From Nitrospiraceae bacterium (GTDB taxonomy: Bacteria > Nitrospirota > Nitrospiria > Nitrospirales > UBA8639), in NCBI GenBank assembly GCA_020632635.1, contig JACKFE010000005.1, positions 1 through 64,000 of the forward strand: a DNA stretch of 64,000 nt. Reading direction: 5' to 3'. Positions 17,093 through 26,282 of this stretch are shown here, one piece after another. Below the pieces are notes generated by a model. The model saw only the letters and a list, made by a program, of their open reading frames with translations. It had not been told where the DNA came from and made no database searches. How positions within the stretch are numbered: the stretch's first letter is position 1; every line of letters begins with the position of its first letter. The position numbers and the translations under genes are program-made.

Positions 17093-18454
17093 GTGAAAGC
17101 CTTGGATATCTTTCAATCATCATTTCGTACTCATCCTGTTCTGACAAGCCAGATGCCGTCGGGTGTGGGATATCTGGTCGCTAACGAAGGAGCTGAACGC
17201 TTTAGCTACTATGGCATGCGGGCCATTTTGGTGGTGTTCATGACGGGAATGCTGATGAATGCAGAAGGAGAGTTGGACCTGATGGGCGAAGCTGAAGCCA
17301 AAGCCGCCTATCATTGGTTTGCGTCGGCTGTTTACTTCTTTCCGTTTTTGGGCGCGCTTCTGGCTGATGCAGTGTGGGGGAAGTATCGAACGATTATACT
17401 TCTGTCAGTGGTATATTGCGTCGGCCATGTAGCTTTAGCTTTCGATCATACTCGGGTTGGACTGGCCGTGGGGCTTTCCTTGATTGCGATGGGATCGGGT
17501 GGCATCAAGCCATGCGTGTCGGCAAATTTGGGAGATCAATTTACGTCGTTGAATGCGCATTTGTTGCCGCGGGCCTTTTCTTGGTTTTATTTTGCGATTA
17601 ATCTTGGGGCATTTGGGTCCATGCTGTTGACCCCTTGGCTGTTAGAGCATTATGGCCCAAATTGGGCTTTTGGAGTACCTGGACTGTTGATGTTTGCGGC
17701 AACTGGGATTTTTTTTAGTGGAAGACGGCAATATGTACATATTCCTCCGGCTGGCTGGGGTCTGCTTCGAGAACTTCAAGATCCGCGATCGTGGCGTGCC
17801 ATTCTCAAGCTTTGTGGTATCTATGGGTTTGTCGCTTTTTTTTGGTCGTTATACGATCAAACGTCCTCTGCGTGGGTACTACAGGCCCAGCATATGGATC
17901 GTCAATGGCTGGGAGTAGAATGGTTGCCCTCCCAGATCCAAGCCGTCAACCCCATCTTAATTCTTATTTTGATTCCCTTGTTTAGCTATGGAGTGTTTCC
18001 GGGACTCCAATCGTTCATGATTCTTACTCCCCTTCGAAAAATTGCTCTGGGCCTCTTTATCGCAGTCGGTGCGTTTGTGATTTCCGCGATGATTGAGAAT
18101 CAGATTGTCGCAGGCGAAACCCCTTCAATCGTCTGGCAATTGTTAGCGTTTCTGGTGATTACGGTTGCGGAGGTCTTGGTTTCGATAACATGTCTGGAGT
18201 TTTCATACACTCAGGCACCATTGAAATTAAAGTCAGTGGTGATGGGGTTATTTCTCCTGTCCGTTTCCTTGGGAAATGTTTTCACGGCTTTGGTCAATGT
18301 CTGGATTCAACGAGCTGATGGAACCGTGCTTCTGGTTGGAGCCGAATATTACTGGTTTTTTGCTGGAGTGATGTTGGTGGTTGCCTGTGTTTTCCTGTTT
18401 GTGGTGAAAGGATATCGGGAAGAGGCCGTTTTTCAGGGGAGCCCGCTATCATGA
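17093..18454 (+). CDS. POT-family proton-dependent oligopeptide transporter
   Basis: This is a 12-14 helix inner-membrane transporter of the PTR2/POT family, importing di- and tripeptides with protons. The first helix has NEGAERFSYYGMRAIL, matching the ExxERFxYYG proton-coupling signature. FPFLGALLADAVWGKYRTI and GSGGIKPCVSANLGDQF match the following conserved loops, and the paired FYFAINLGA motif is present as FYFAINLGAFGS. At 453 residues it is slightly shorter than typical members. The start is a GTG at 17093. The neighbours, a DUF6445 protein and a PLP decarboxylase, suggest amino-acid or peptide metabolism. Confidence 0.9.
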   Translation: MKALDIFQSSFRTHPVLTSQMPSGVGYLVANEGAERFSYYGMRAILVVFMTGMLMNAEGELDLMGEAEAKAAYHWFASAVYFFPFLGALLADAVWGKYRTIILLSVVYCVGHVALAFDHTRVGLAVGLSLIAMGSGGIKPCVSANLGDQFTSLNAHLLPRAFSWFYFAINLGAFGSMLLTPWLLEHYGPNWAFGVPGLLMFAATGIFFSGRRQYVHIPPAGWGLLRELQDPRSWRAILKLCGIYGFVAFFWSLYDQTSSAWVLQAQHMDRQWLGVEWLPSQIQAVNPILILILIPLFSYGVFPGLQSFMILTPLRKIALGLFIAVGAFVISAMIENQIVAGETPSIVWQLLAFLVITVAEVLVSITCLEFSYTQAPLKLKSVVMGLFLLSVSLGNVFTALVNVWIQRADGTVLLVGAEYYWFFAGVMLVVACVFLFVVKGYREEAVFQGSPLS

Positions 18455-18499
18455 TCTGTATATTGTCCTGGAGCCGGGAACGCTCACAGTGCCAGAGCG

Positions 18500-19282
18500 T
18501 CACATGAAAGGCAGCTGTGCGTCTTTTTGGCGAAGGTATAAGATTTGATTTACACGGAAAGCTTGATCGTAATCTCCCGGTCGGATGAATTGCGAATGAA
18601 AGCAGCGTCCGTCAAAAATGATTAACCTATTGGGTTGCATGTCAATAAGGTGGATGAGTTCCCAGTACTCGTTGCCTTCGTTGATAAAGGATGGGTCTCT
18701 TCTGGCGAACAACGGATTGAAGATCATGCTGTTCTGAAAGTTTTCATATCCATCTGGACTGGCCAAAAATTCGTCACTCAGTTCTAATTGGTCGGCCAAT
18801 TGGCGAATGGTATCATCAGGCATAGTGGGAACGCGTTCCAGCCCTGTTGGCCTGTGGCGATACAGTCCTGTTCCTCCCATGCAGGATTGAGCAGGATTCA
18901 AATAAATCATAGCCGTGATATCCTGGTCGATATGAGGTTGGCGTTGTCCGATGTTCAGACGATACCCATGAGTTTTGATGCCTTGAAAGACTAGAGGTTG
19001 AGGCGTAAAAAATGGAGAGAGTGCGCATCCCCAAAATGTACTCAGGGTTTGAATCAAGCCTGATGTCTCACAATGAAGACTGGCTCGGACACCGGGGAAA
19101 TTACCGACAATCTCAAAACGGTTAGTATAGGGAAGTTCCAAGGCAAGCTGAAGAATCTCATCATGGTAGAGATAGAACTGATCCACCACCACAACCTGAT
19201 GGTGGCCTTCGCCCACATGCAGACGGGCAAGCTGATGACGGGGATTGATCGTGAAAAGATCTGGACGAACGGATTGAGGCAT
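18500..19282 (-). CDS. DUF6445 family protein, 2OG-oxygenase-like
   Basis: The 260-residue protein resembles DUF6445, a family with a double-stranded beta-helix fold like 2-oxoglutarate/Fe(II) oxygenases. A possible metal-binding HxD lies in QPHIDQDITAMIYLNP, and a distal His and Arg in FDGRCFHSQFIRPGDY and RVNQILYL. GGTGLYRH between them matches the usual strand turn. If those residues bind iron, the protein is an oxygenase of unknown substrate. It is divergent from the PLP decarboxylase and convergent with the peptide transporter. Confidence 0.65.
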   Translation of the reverse strand: MPQSVRPDLFTINPRHQLARLHVGEGHHQVVVVDQFYLYHDEILQLALELPYTNRFEIVGNFPGVRASLHCETSGLIQTLSTFWGCALSPFFTPQPLVFQGIKTHGYRLNIGQRQPHIDQDITAMIYLNPAQSCMGGTGLYRHRPTGLERVPTMPDDTIRQLADQLELSDEFLASPDGYENFQNSMIFNPLFARRDPSFINEGNEYWELIHLIDMQPNRLIIFDGRCFHSQFIRPGDYDQAFRVNQILYLRQKDAQLPFM

Positions 19283-19422
19283 CGGTTCTCTCGGAGAGGT
19301 AAAATAGGATTCTTCTACAGATTTGTCGGCATGGTGCTCTTGTTACAGGAAAGAGTCAAGTGGATTTTTCTTGGGTATTGGGCACCTCGAAGGTATTAAT
19401 ATGACAAGAGGGGAGGGCGGTC

Positions 19423-21069
19423 ATGACAATCCCATACCGAAAGATCCTGGATCATATTCGTCTTGCCTTTCCCCAGCCGGTTTCGGATCGTGTGCATGAT
19501 TCCTATCTTGTCCATAGCATTATGCGAGCAGTGGATGCTGTGGATGGGCTGAAAAGCGAGCGTCCCATTCTTGGAGAACGAACTCACTTGGATTACGCTG
19601 CGGCAAAGACCAGGCATCTTCCCGAGCAAGGTTCCACCGTAGAGTCGTTGACTCAGGAGCTCGTGGAGTATTGTTCGGGGCTCACGTTGTGGGGACATCC
19701 ACGGACTCAGCAAAATGTCGTTCCCCCCGTTACGATTTCCTCCCTCATTGGGGTGTTGTTGTCTTCGTTATATAATCCGAATTTGGCATGGGACGAATAT
19801 AGCCACCGGGTGGCATTAGCCGAAGTGGAAGTGGCTGCCATGATGGCTCGATTGGTGAAATACGATCCAGAGCGGGCTACGGGGTTCTTTACCTTTGGGG
19901 GAACTGGGACGACGCTTTATGGGGTGAAAGTTGGCATTGAAAAAGCCCTGCCGGGAGCTATGGAACATGGTGTCCGTGAAGATGTTGTGATTTTTGCCAG
20001 CGATGAGAGCCATTACTGTCGTTACAATATTGCCGGGTGGTTGGGGGTAGGGGCCAAGAATCTGGTGACAATTCCGACGACTCCCACGAATGCCATGGAT
20101 ACGGGTATTTTGCGGAATGAGGCGGTCCGTTGTCTCAAGGCCGGGAAAAAAATTGGGGCGATTGTGGCCACGTTGGGGACAACGGATGCTTTCGGACTGG
20201 ATGATCTCCGGTCGCTGGTCTTTTTACGCGATGAATTGGTGCAGAACTTTGGGTTACCCTATCGTCCTCATATTCACGCGGATGCCGTCATTGGATGGGC
20301 TTGGTCGGTTTTTACCGATTATTCTTTCGAGGAGAATCCTTTGGGTTTTCGGCCTCGGACCGTCCGTGCATTGGCTGGGGTCTGCCAATCTATTCGGGAT
20401 CTTTCTGTTGCAGATTCCATTGGCATAGATTTTCATAAGCCAGGTTTTGCGCCATATATTTCCAGTATGGTGTTAATGAAAAAGAAAGAGGACCTCGGCC
20501 TGCTTCAGCGACCCCCTGAACAAATGCCCTATTTATACCAGTTTGGTGACCACCGGCCTGGGATGTATACCTTGGAAACGTCTAGGCCTGGAACTGGGGT
20601 ACTGGCGGCTTTGGCTAATTTAAAATTATTTGGCAAAGAAGGGTTGCGAGTGATTCTGGGGCATCTCGTGGAGATGGCTCAGTTACTCCGAGAACATTTG
20701 GAAAGCCACGCTTGCACGACTGTTTTGAATAGAGACAATTTTGGCCCGGTGACTCTCTTTCGGGCCTATCCCGATGGGGTTGATACGTTCCAAGTCAAGG
20801 AAAAAGAAATGCACGACTCGGCTTATCGAGAGAGCCTTCTGATACACAACCAATATAACCGTGATATTTTTGAGTTTATTCATCGGGAGGGGATGGCCGG
20901 TCGTGGGGTCATGCTCTCCCTCACGGATTGCTATCGGCGAACGGAGTATGGTGAGCCTGTTGTTGCGCTTAAATCTTTTATCATGTCGCCATTTGTCGAT
21001 GAAAGTCATGTGGAAATGGTTGTAAAAAAAGTTTTGGAAGCACGGGAAATGCTGGGAGGAAAGGGATAA
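19423..21069 (+). CDS. Group II pyridoxal-phosphate amino acid decarboxylase
   Basis: This 548-residue enzyme belongs to the glutamate/aromatic/diaminobutyrate decarboxylase superfamily (fold type I PLP). The cofactor lysine is about Lys339 in IDFHKPGF. HADAVIGWAW contains the Asp that pairs with the pyridine nitrogen. FTFGGTGTTLYGVKVGIEKA and ATLGTTDAFGLDDL are also standard. The substrate cannot be read off, but this arrangement most resembles uncharacterised pyridoxal-dependent decarboxylases rather than GadB, whose N and C termini differ. It stands as a single transcription unit. Confidence 0.85.
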   Translation: MTIPYRKILDHIRLAFPQPVSDRVHDSYLVHSIMRAVDAVDGLKSERPILGERTHLDYAAAKTRHLPEQGSTVESLTQELVEYCSGLTLWGHPRTQQNVVPPVTISSLIGVLLSSLYNPNLAWDEYSHRVALAEVEVAAMMARLVKYDPERATGFFTFGGTGTTLYGVKVGIEKALPGAMEHGVREDVVIFASDESHYCRYNIAGWLGVGAKNLVTIPTTPTNAMDTGILRNEAVRCLKAGKKIGAIVATLGTTDAFGLDDLRSLVFLRDELVQNFGLPYRPHIHADAVIGWAWSVFTDYSFEENPLGFRPRTVRALAGVCQSIRDLSVADSIGIDFHKPGFAPYISSMVLMKKKEDLGLLQRPPEQMPYLYQFGDHRPGMYTLETSRPGTGVLAALANLKLFGKEGLRVILGHLVEMAQLLREHLESHACTTVLNRDNFGPVTLFRAYPDGVDTFQVKEKEMHDSAYRESLLIHNQYNRDIFEFIHREGMAGRGVMLSLTDCYRRTEYGEPVVALKSFIMSPFVDESHVEMVVKKVLEAREMLGGKG

Positions 21070-21351
21070 AAAGAAAGAATGTGGAGATTCAAAAAAACGA
21101 ATAATGCAGATGGTTACTTAGAGAGACATAGTTCTTGGTTATGCTTGTCAGGGTTTGTTTTGTTGAACCCATAGGTAGGGGATGAAAAAACCAAAATTCG
21201 GAATGGCGAACGAAATTAAGGTTGGAGAGGGAGACTAGATGATTTCCAGGTTAGAGACCTGAGATGGTTAAGTGCCGGGAATGGCTAATTTCATTAGTGA
21301 TGCGTCCTATTCGAACGTGGACTTCCTAAAAAGTTCGAGGGGAGAAAATTA

Positions 21352-21891
21352 TTAGTAGGCCTGGTCGGGGAAGGCATGAAAATAGAGAGGTGCCAAGATC
21401 CGGCTTTCCGCAGTGAGAAACCCACGCTCTCGAAACCCATGATAGGTCAAGGTTATTTCGGTATCTGGGCCTCTCCATGTATATTGTTGATTCAAGCCTC
21501 GCATCATACCTCCCTGTGCGACATCAATTTTTCCAAACTGTGCCTCTAGGAAATTCATTAAGGATTCATGGGTGTGGTTTCCCCGGTAATGGAAGGTGGC
21601 GCGGGCATACTTTCCTTCAAATGTGTAGAGTTTCATCGATTCCATGGGAATCCCTTCTATCTCAGCGCGGCCGTCTTTTAAGGCAAAGATTCGTACGATA
21701 TTGACGGAGTCGATTTCCTTCAATTCTGTTCGATCTGCAAGGGGGACTCCCCAGGGAATACCCAGAAACCCCTTTGGATCATTGTGGATCGGGGTGCCCG
21801 CTAGAGAGGGAGAGACAGCAAGGAGGAAAAAAATATGTGTAAAAGTGATACGAAGGAAAATTGGAAACGGGTAGCAAGGCCAATAATTCAT
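21352..21891 (-). CDS. Secreted hypothetical protein
   Basis: The N terminus (MNYWPCYPFPIFLRITFTHI onwards) is a signal peptide ending near SPSLAG, so the mature protein is periplasmic or envelope-bound. The mature part starts with GFLGIPWGVPLADRTEL, a short motif that recurs in many small secreted proteins of unknown function, and continues as alternating beta strands. A more distant relative in this window is the protein at 41690, with GFRDLKFGMTPKEVSGL in the same place. No function can be given. ATG 21891 was preferred to 21924 because it begins a normal signal peptide. Confidence 0.6.
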   Translation of the reverse strand: MNYWPCYPFPIFLRITFTHIFFLLAVSPSLAGTPIHNDPKGFLGIPWGVPLADRTELKEIDSVNIVRIFALKDGRAEIEGIPMESMKLYTFEGKYARATFHYRGNHTHESLMNFLEAQFGKIDVAQGGMMRGLNQQYTWRGPDTEITLTYHGFRERGFLTAESRILAPLYFHAFPDQAY

Positions 21892-21993
21892 ACCCGTGGT
21901 ACGGTACCATGGAATAGCCGGCAAGGCAATCTTGGGAAATGTGGAAGAGAAGCAATGATGGTTTGACTGGGAAAGCTGAAGCCCGATTTACAT

Positions 21994-22944
21994 TTACAGG
22001 GTTTGGAATGCTGGTTGAAGATCGGGAAGAAACGACGCGGGAGCTTGTTGTTTAGCGACCGTTGTAATATCAGATTTTGTTTGGGGGCCGGGGTTAAACA
22101 ATATCCATTTTTCTGGCTGATTTTTTATGGATTTGACCAGTTCGGCATGGAGCCAATGTCCGGAGCATTTTGCCTCAAAATGTCCGATGACCGGAATTCC
22201 GAGAAGGGTCAAGTCCCCAATCAGGTCTAGGACTTTATGTCTGACACATTCATCCGGGAATCGCAGGCCATCTTCATTGACCAAATCGGTGTCGGAAAAG
22301 ACCACTGTGTTTTGGAGGGATCCTCCTAATCCAAGACCGTGTGACCACAAGTATTCCACTTCTTTCCGAAATGCAAAGGTGCGAGCCGGAGCTACCTGTT
22401 TGTGGAAGTCGAGTGGAGTGCAGTTATGCACAAATTCTTGATGTTGAATAAGTGGATGGTTGGGGAAATCGATGAAATAAGAAATCTTGGGTAGCGGAGA
22501 GGGACTGACGGTAATAGACCGCTGGTGATCCCCCACCGTAATAGATTCAATAATTTTCAGGTGGGTTCTGATAGCCTCCTGTTGAACAATCCCAGTCTGT
22601 TGAATGGTTTCCACGAACATTCCGGCACTTCCATCGGCAGCTGGGATTTCTTGCCCTTCCAATTCCACATAAGCATTGTCCACTTCTAGGCCGGCTAAGG
22701 CGGCAAGGATATGTTCGACAGTTTGAACCCGGAAGTCTTCGGATTCGAGTGTTGTGCAGTGATCGGTGTTCCCTAAGAAATCAATGCTGGCAGGAAGTGA
22801 AAGAATGTGTTCGCCAACCTGCCTAACGAAGACAATCCCAGTGTGAACTGGTGCCGGATGGACAGCCATCGAAACTGGATTGCCCGAATGGAGACCAATT
22901 CCGTTGAAAAATGCCGATTTGGAAAGAGTTTGTTGTTTTCTCAT
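21994..22944 (-). CDS. lpxC: UDP-3-O-acyl-N-acetylglucosamine deacetylase LpxC
   Basis: LpxC catalyses the first committed step of lipid A synthesis and marks the host as an outer-membrane bacterium. Family motifs run in order: FNGIGLHSGNPVSM at the start, VQTVEHILAALAGLEVDNAY (first zinc His), CVRHKVLDLIGDLTLLG (HxxxD zinc ligands) and GHWLHAELVKS with the catalytic His. At 316 residues it is normal length and single-domain. It is transcribed alone here, away from the lpx or cell-division clusters seen in some bacteria. Confidence 0.95.
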   Translation of the reverse strand: MRKQQTLSKSAFFNGIGLHSGNPVSMAVHPAPVHTGIVFVRQVGEHILSLPASIDFLGNTDHCTTLESEDFRVQTVEHILAALAGLEVDNAYVELEGQEIPAADGSAGMFVETIQQTGIVQQEAIRTHLKIIESITVGDHQRSITVSPSPLPKISYFIDFPNHPLIQHQEFVHNCTPLDFHKQVAPARTFAFRKEVEYLWSHGLGLGGSLQNTVVFSDTDLVNEDGLRFPDECVRHKVLDLIGDLTLLGIPVIGHFEAKCSGHWLHAELVKSIKNQPEKWILFNPGPQTKSDITTVAKQQAPASFLPDLQPAFQTL

Positions 22945-23102
22945 AGTGGGGGACCACTGTTGCTCAATGCAAGAAATATGCTTATGAGAGGTTTTGGGAA
23001 ATGTTATAAAAAATGTGGATTGGCATATTTAAACGCGCTGGAATTGTTGTATGAATGCGACAAATGTTTCATTTCTTCAAACCTAATGATAGACGAAAGT
23101 GC

Positions 23103-23558
23103 TTAATTGCTTTTGGGTAGCATGGAATGGGGATGAGAAGGAAGGGTCCACGATTTTGGAAAATCTGGATGGTGCTTTAAAAATTGAAAGGTTGCATCCG
23201 GCATGGCGGTTGAAGAACAGGTTTTCATGAAATGGGCGATGATTCCACGATGTTTTCTATTGAGACCTGAAGCCACGTATATCTCCCGAAAAAAATCCCA
23301 TTTGAAATTCATATCCTGGGCTAGGGTATGCTGAAAGTCGTGAGGCTTGGTTCTGAGCGTGTTGGCCAGAAGTTGAATGGCTTTTTCAATGCTGTGGTAT
23401 GGAGGAGCGAGATGGAGGAGCGAGAATAAATTTTCGAGGTGGGAACGGAATTCCTCTCGGATATTTTGGATGAATAATTCACATTGAGGGGAATGGGATG
23501 TCACCGGTAGCGCTGTCCAGTATGTCCAAAGGGTCCATCTTAATGGGTAGAATATCAT
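23103..23558 (-). CDS. Hypothetical protein
   Basis: A 151-codon frame with no family I recognise. It is rich in His, Phe and Pro, predicted helical, and has no signal peptide. Codon use is plausible and it lies between lpxC and the sigma factor on the same strand. It might be a genuine small gene, but nothing in it fixes a function. Confidence 0.4.
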   Translation of the reverse strand: MIFYPLRWTLWTYWTALPVTSHSPQCELFIQNIREEFRSHLENLFSLLHLAPPYHSIEKAIQLLANTLRTKPHDFQHTLAQDMNFKWDFFREIYVASGLNRKHRGIIAHFMKTCSSTAMPDATFQFLKHHPDFPKSWTLPSHPHSMLPKSN

Positions 23559-23626
23559 TAAACAAGAGAATCGAAACGGTTCCCCTGTTGTTTATTTTGA
23601 AGGAAGCATTCTTTAGCAGGAGGTGG

Positions 23627-24772
23627 CTATTTAATTGAGGCCAAAAGATTTTTCATAGCTGGTTCTTTAAGTTTTTGGAGTGCTTTGGCTTCAATCTGTC
23701 GGACTCGTTCCCTGGTGACTGACATGGATTGTCCAACTTCTTCCAATGTCCATGGCTCATCTTGGCCTATGCCAAATCGTAGGCGGAGCACCATTTGTTC
23801 GCGAGGGGTGAGGGTGCCAAGAATTCGTTCAACCTGACTGTTTGTTTCCTGTCGAGAAACCGGACCGTCTGGAGTAATGGTCCCTTTATCTGGAATAAAG
23901 TCCGTTAAAAACGTATCCCCATCTCCTACAGGTGTTTCCAGGGAAATAGGGTCTTGAAAGGCTTGAAGAGTTTCCTGAACTTTTTCGGGGCTTAGCTTCA
24001 GGATGGCGCCAATATCCTCCATCTGTGGTGGATGGGCAAATTGTTGGGTTAATCGTTTTGCTGTTCGTGCAATTTTGTTGGAAATTTCGTTTAAATGAAC
24101 GGGAACACGAATAGTTCTTGATTGATCAGCGAGTGCTCGGGTAATACCCTGTCGAATCCACCAAGTTGCATATGTGCTAAATTTAAACCCTTTCCGATAT
24201 TGGAATCGTTCGGCGGCTTTCATGAGGCCAATATTGCCCTCTTGCACCAAGTCAAGAAAGGCCAGTCCATGTCCATTGTAGCGTTTGGCAATATCCACCA
24301 CGAGGCGAAGATTGCGTTGGACTAATTCTGACTTCGCTTTTTCTAATTTGTATTTGGCTTGTTTGAGTTGAAACGTTAAGTCCTCTAGGGTTTTAGCCGC
24401 GTGGGGAGTAACGGAAGCCAAATCACTGAATACCCGAATAGCTTTCTCAATGGCTGGGGCGGAAAACCCATTAAGAGTCAAAGTTTCCTTTAGAGTCAAA
24501 ATGGCTGTATTTGAATCCGGATTATTTTTAATCGTGGCGGCGCACTGTAAGGCTTGCTTTACAATTGATCGAACCTGACGTGAGGCTTGGTCAATTTCTT
24601 TGGCCAATTCAATCTCAGAGTCCTTATTTAATAAAGGTCGGCTGCCAAATGAACGGAAGTAGAGAGATTCCAATGCTGGTCCCCATCCTTTAGCCAGGAC
24701 TTTGTCTGCTTTGGTTTCTTGGGACTCAGTTTGCGAGTGATTCGGATCATCCAGTACGGCTTGGTAGTTCAT
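23627..24772 (-). CDS. RNA polymerase sigma-70 factor (RpoD/RpoS family)
   Basis: The 381-residue protein has the domain order of a group 1/2 sigma factor: region 1.2 (LYFRSFGSRPLLNKDSEIEL), region 2 with LRLVVDIAKRYNGHGLAFLD and LVQEGNIGLMKAAERFQYRK, the 2.4 helix FSTYATWWIRQGITRALADQ, region 3 (IRVPVHLNEISNKIARTAKR) and region 4 with LRLRFGI and TLEEVGQSMSVTRERVRQIE. It lacks the long region 1.1 and the non-conserved insert of primary RpoD, so it is probably an alternative, RpoS-like group 2 factor. AGAAAGG precedes ATG 24772; the open frame upstream is not family-like. Confidence 0.9.
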   Translation of the reverse strand: MNYQAVLDDPNHSQTESQETKADKVLAKGWGPALESLYFRSFGSRPLLNKDSEIELAKEIDQASRQVRSIVKQALQCAATIKNNPDSNTAILTLKETLTLNGFSAPAIEKAIRVFSDLASVTPHAAKTLEDLTFQLKQAKYKLEKAKSELVQRNLRLVVDIAKRYNGHGLAFLDLVQEGNIGLMKAAERFQYRKGFKFSTYATWWIRQGITRALADQSRTIRVPVHLNEISNKIARTAKRLTQQFAHPPQMEDIGAILKLSPEKVQETLQAFQDPISLETPVGDGDTFLTDFIPDKGTITPDGPVSRQETNSQVERILGTLTPREQMVLRLRFGIGQDEPWTLEEVGQSMSVTRERVRQIEAKALQKLKEPAMKNLLASIK

Positions 24773-25177
24773 AAGACCTTTCTTGCCATTGGTAGTCTTA
24801 CGGCATATTCCCATCTTCTTCATAAAAAAGCCGATGGGACCTTATGTTGTAATGTCAAGCTATAAAAGCAAAAATTACGCCATTTATAGCTTTTTCAAGA
24901 TATTTTTCCTCTTTGATGCCGATATTTTGCTGATAGCCAGGTTTTCATTCTTCACTGAATCGAAATAGAAATTTTCTCCCAATGCGTATTACTCTAAGTA
25001 AAATTTTTCAATTTCTAGGGAGTGTCGTGATGAGAGTTTAGGAATTAAGATATTTCAGTCTGGAGCATTTTTCGGCAGAAATTGGCAGGGCTGGATGATT
25101 CAGAATAAGAAAAAATGAATGGAATGTTCTGAAGTTTTAAAAAAATGGGGGGATAATTGACAGATCTGTTGAATTTT
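24773..25177. other. AT-rich intergenic region upstream of the sigma factor
   Basis: I find no gene here. The region is AT-rich and must hold the promoter of the sigma-factor gene on the minus strand. A C-run followed by a T-run (as read on the minus strand) lies about 30 bases after the RCK gene stop and might help end its transcript, but no strong stem precedes it. Confidence 0.35.
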
Positions 25178-25867
25178 CTACACGTCGTTGCAAAATAGAT
25201 CGAGATCCTCCTCTCTCCCGATCATGACCAAGACATCGCCTTTTTCGACGACATCATCTGGTTTTGGCGTAAAATTAAAAGTTTCTTCCTTGACCATTCG
25301 GCCTTTCACCATTCGGCTTACCTGTTGTTTAATTCCGATAATATTTAGGTGATGCTTCCCGCGGAGTTTGATTTCCTCTAAACTTAGTCCAGACAATTTG
25401 TCCGAAACGGACACTTCCTCCACGGAATAACCAGGCGCTAATTCCAAATATTCAATGACACTAGGGGAAACCAACCGATGAGCCAGGCGAATAGCGGCAT
25501 CTCGTTCTGGATATATTACTTCATCCACGCCGAGATTTTTTAAAATTTTCCCTTGAATGGGCGCGACGGCTTTGGCGATGATGGATTTCACCCCCATTTC
25601 CTTGAGGGTTTGAACAATAAGGATACTAGCTTCTATGTTCTCACCAATACTTACGACTGCCACATCCACGTTTTGAGCACTCACGGCCTTTAACGCTCGT
25701 TCATCGGTGGCATCGCATTGAACGGCGAACGTGGCAATGTCACTGATGGCTTGAATGCGTTCCTCATCACGATCAATGGCCAACACCTCACACCCTTTTG
25801 TGACCAGGGTTTGTGCCACGCTATATCCAAAACGTCCGAGACCAACGACTGCAAATAAACGCTTCAT
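25178..25867 (-). CDS. KtrA/TrkA-type potassium uptake regulatory subunit
   Basis: This cytosolic RCK protein has an N-terminal Rossmann domain (FAVVGLGRFGYSVAQTL, then AIDRDEERI and CDATDE) that binds NAD(H) or adenine nucleotides. Its C-terminal RCK_C domain (about residues 140-225) carries LSGLSLEEIKLRG and KGDVLVMIGREEDL. Single-copy RCK proteins of about 225 residues form ring assemblies that gate a Ktr/Trk potassium channel. No membrane partner lies next to it. ATG 25867 follows GAGGGA; the frame upstream is not family-like. Confidence 0.85.
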   Translation of the reverse strand: MKRLFAVVGLGRFGYSVAQTLVTKGCEVLAIDRDEERIQAISDIATFAVQCDATDERALKAVSAQNVDVAVVSIGENIEASILIVQTLKEMGVKSIIAKAVAPIQGKILKNLGVDEVIYPERDAAIRLAHRLVSPSVIEYLELAPGYSVEEVSVSDKLSGLSLEEIKLRGKHHLNIIGIKQQVSRMVKGRMVKEETFNFTPKPDDVVEKGDVLVMIGREEDLDLFCNDV

Positions 25868-25909
25868 AAACGGAGATCCCTCTTCGACAACGAATGCAAC
25901 TGAATCCAC

Positions 25910-26282
25910 ATCTTCCGGTTTTGGTCCTCTTTTTTCAAGATACTTGAGATGAGGGATGGATATAGAGGAAACATCGATTGGTATGAGTTTGGCGAATAAC
26001 CCATGTCCCCCAGCCAGAAGAGTGAAGAAGCGATCTCCTCGCTGTTACAAAGCCTTCTATGCGAAAAGCCCATATCCTATGTAAAAGCTGAATTCTCAAC
26101 TCTCAAGATGGTGGAGAAGAAATGAGACGAGAAGTTAGGAGAAGAAACGAATTCAATCATAGGGCCAATCTCGGGGGGTGTCAAGAAACAACCTATAGGA
26201 AATATTCTATAGACTAGGGGACTATAAGAATTCCTCATCCCTCCTTTATGATGGGTATAATTTGGGTGAACCAGCTGTTAGA
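25910..26282. other. Divergent intergenic region
   Basis: This region separates the divergent RCK gene and trmI and should carry promoters for both. I see no gene or strong hairpin. A purine-rich tract lies near 26090-26150. Confidence 0.35.
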
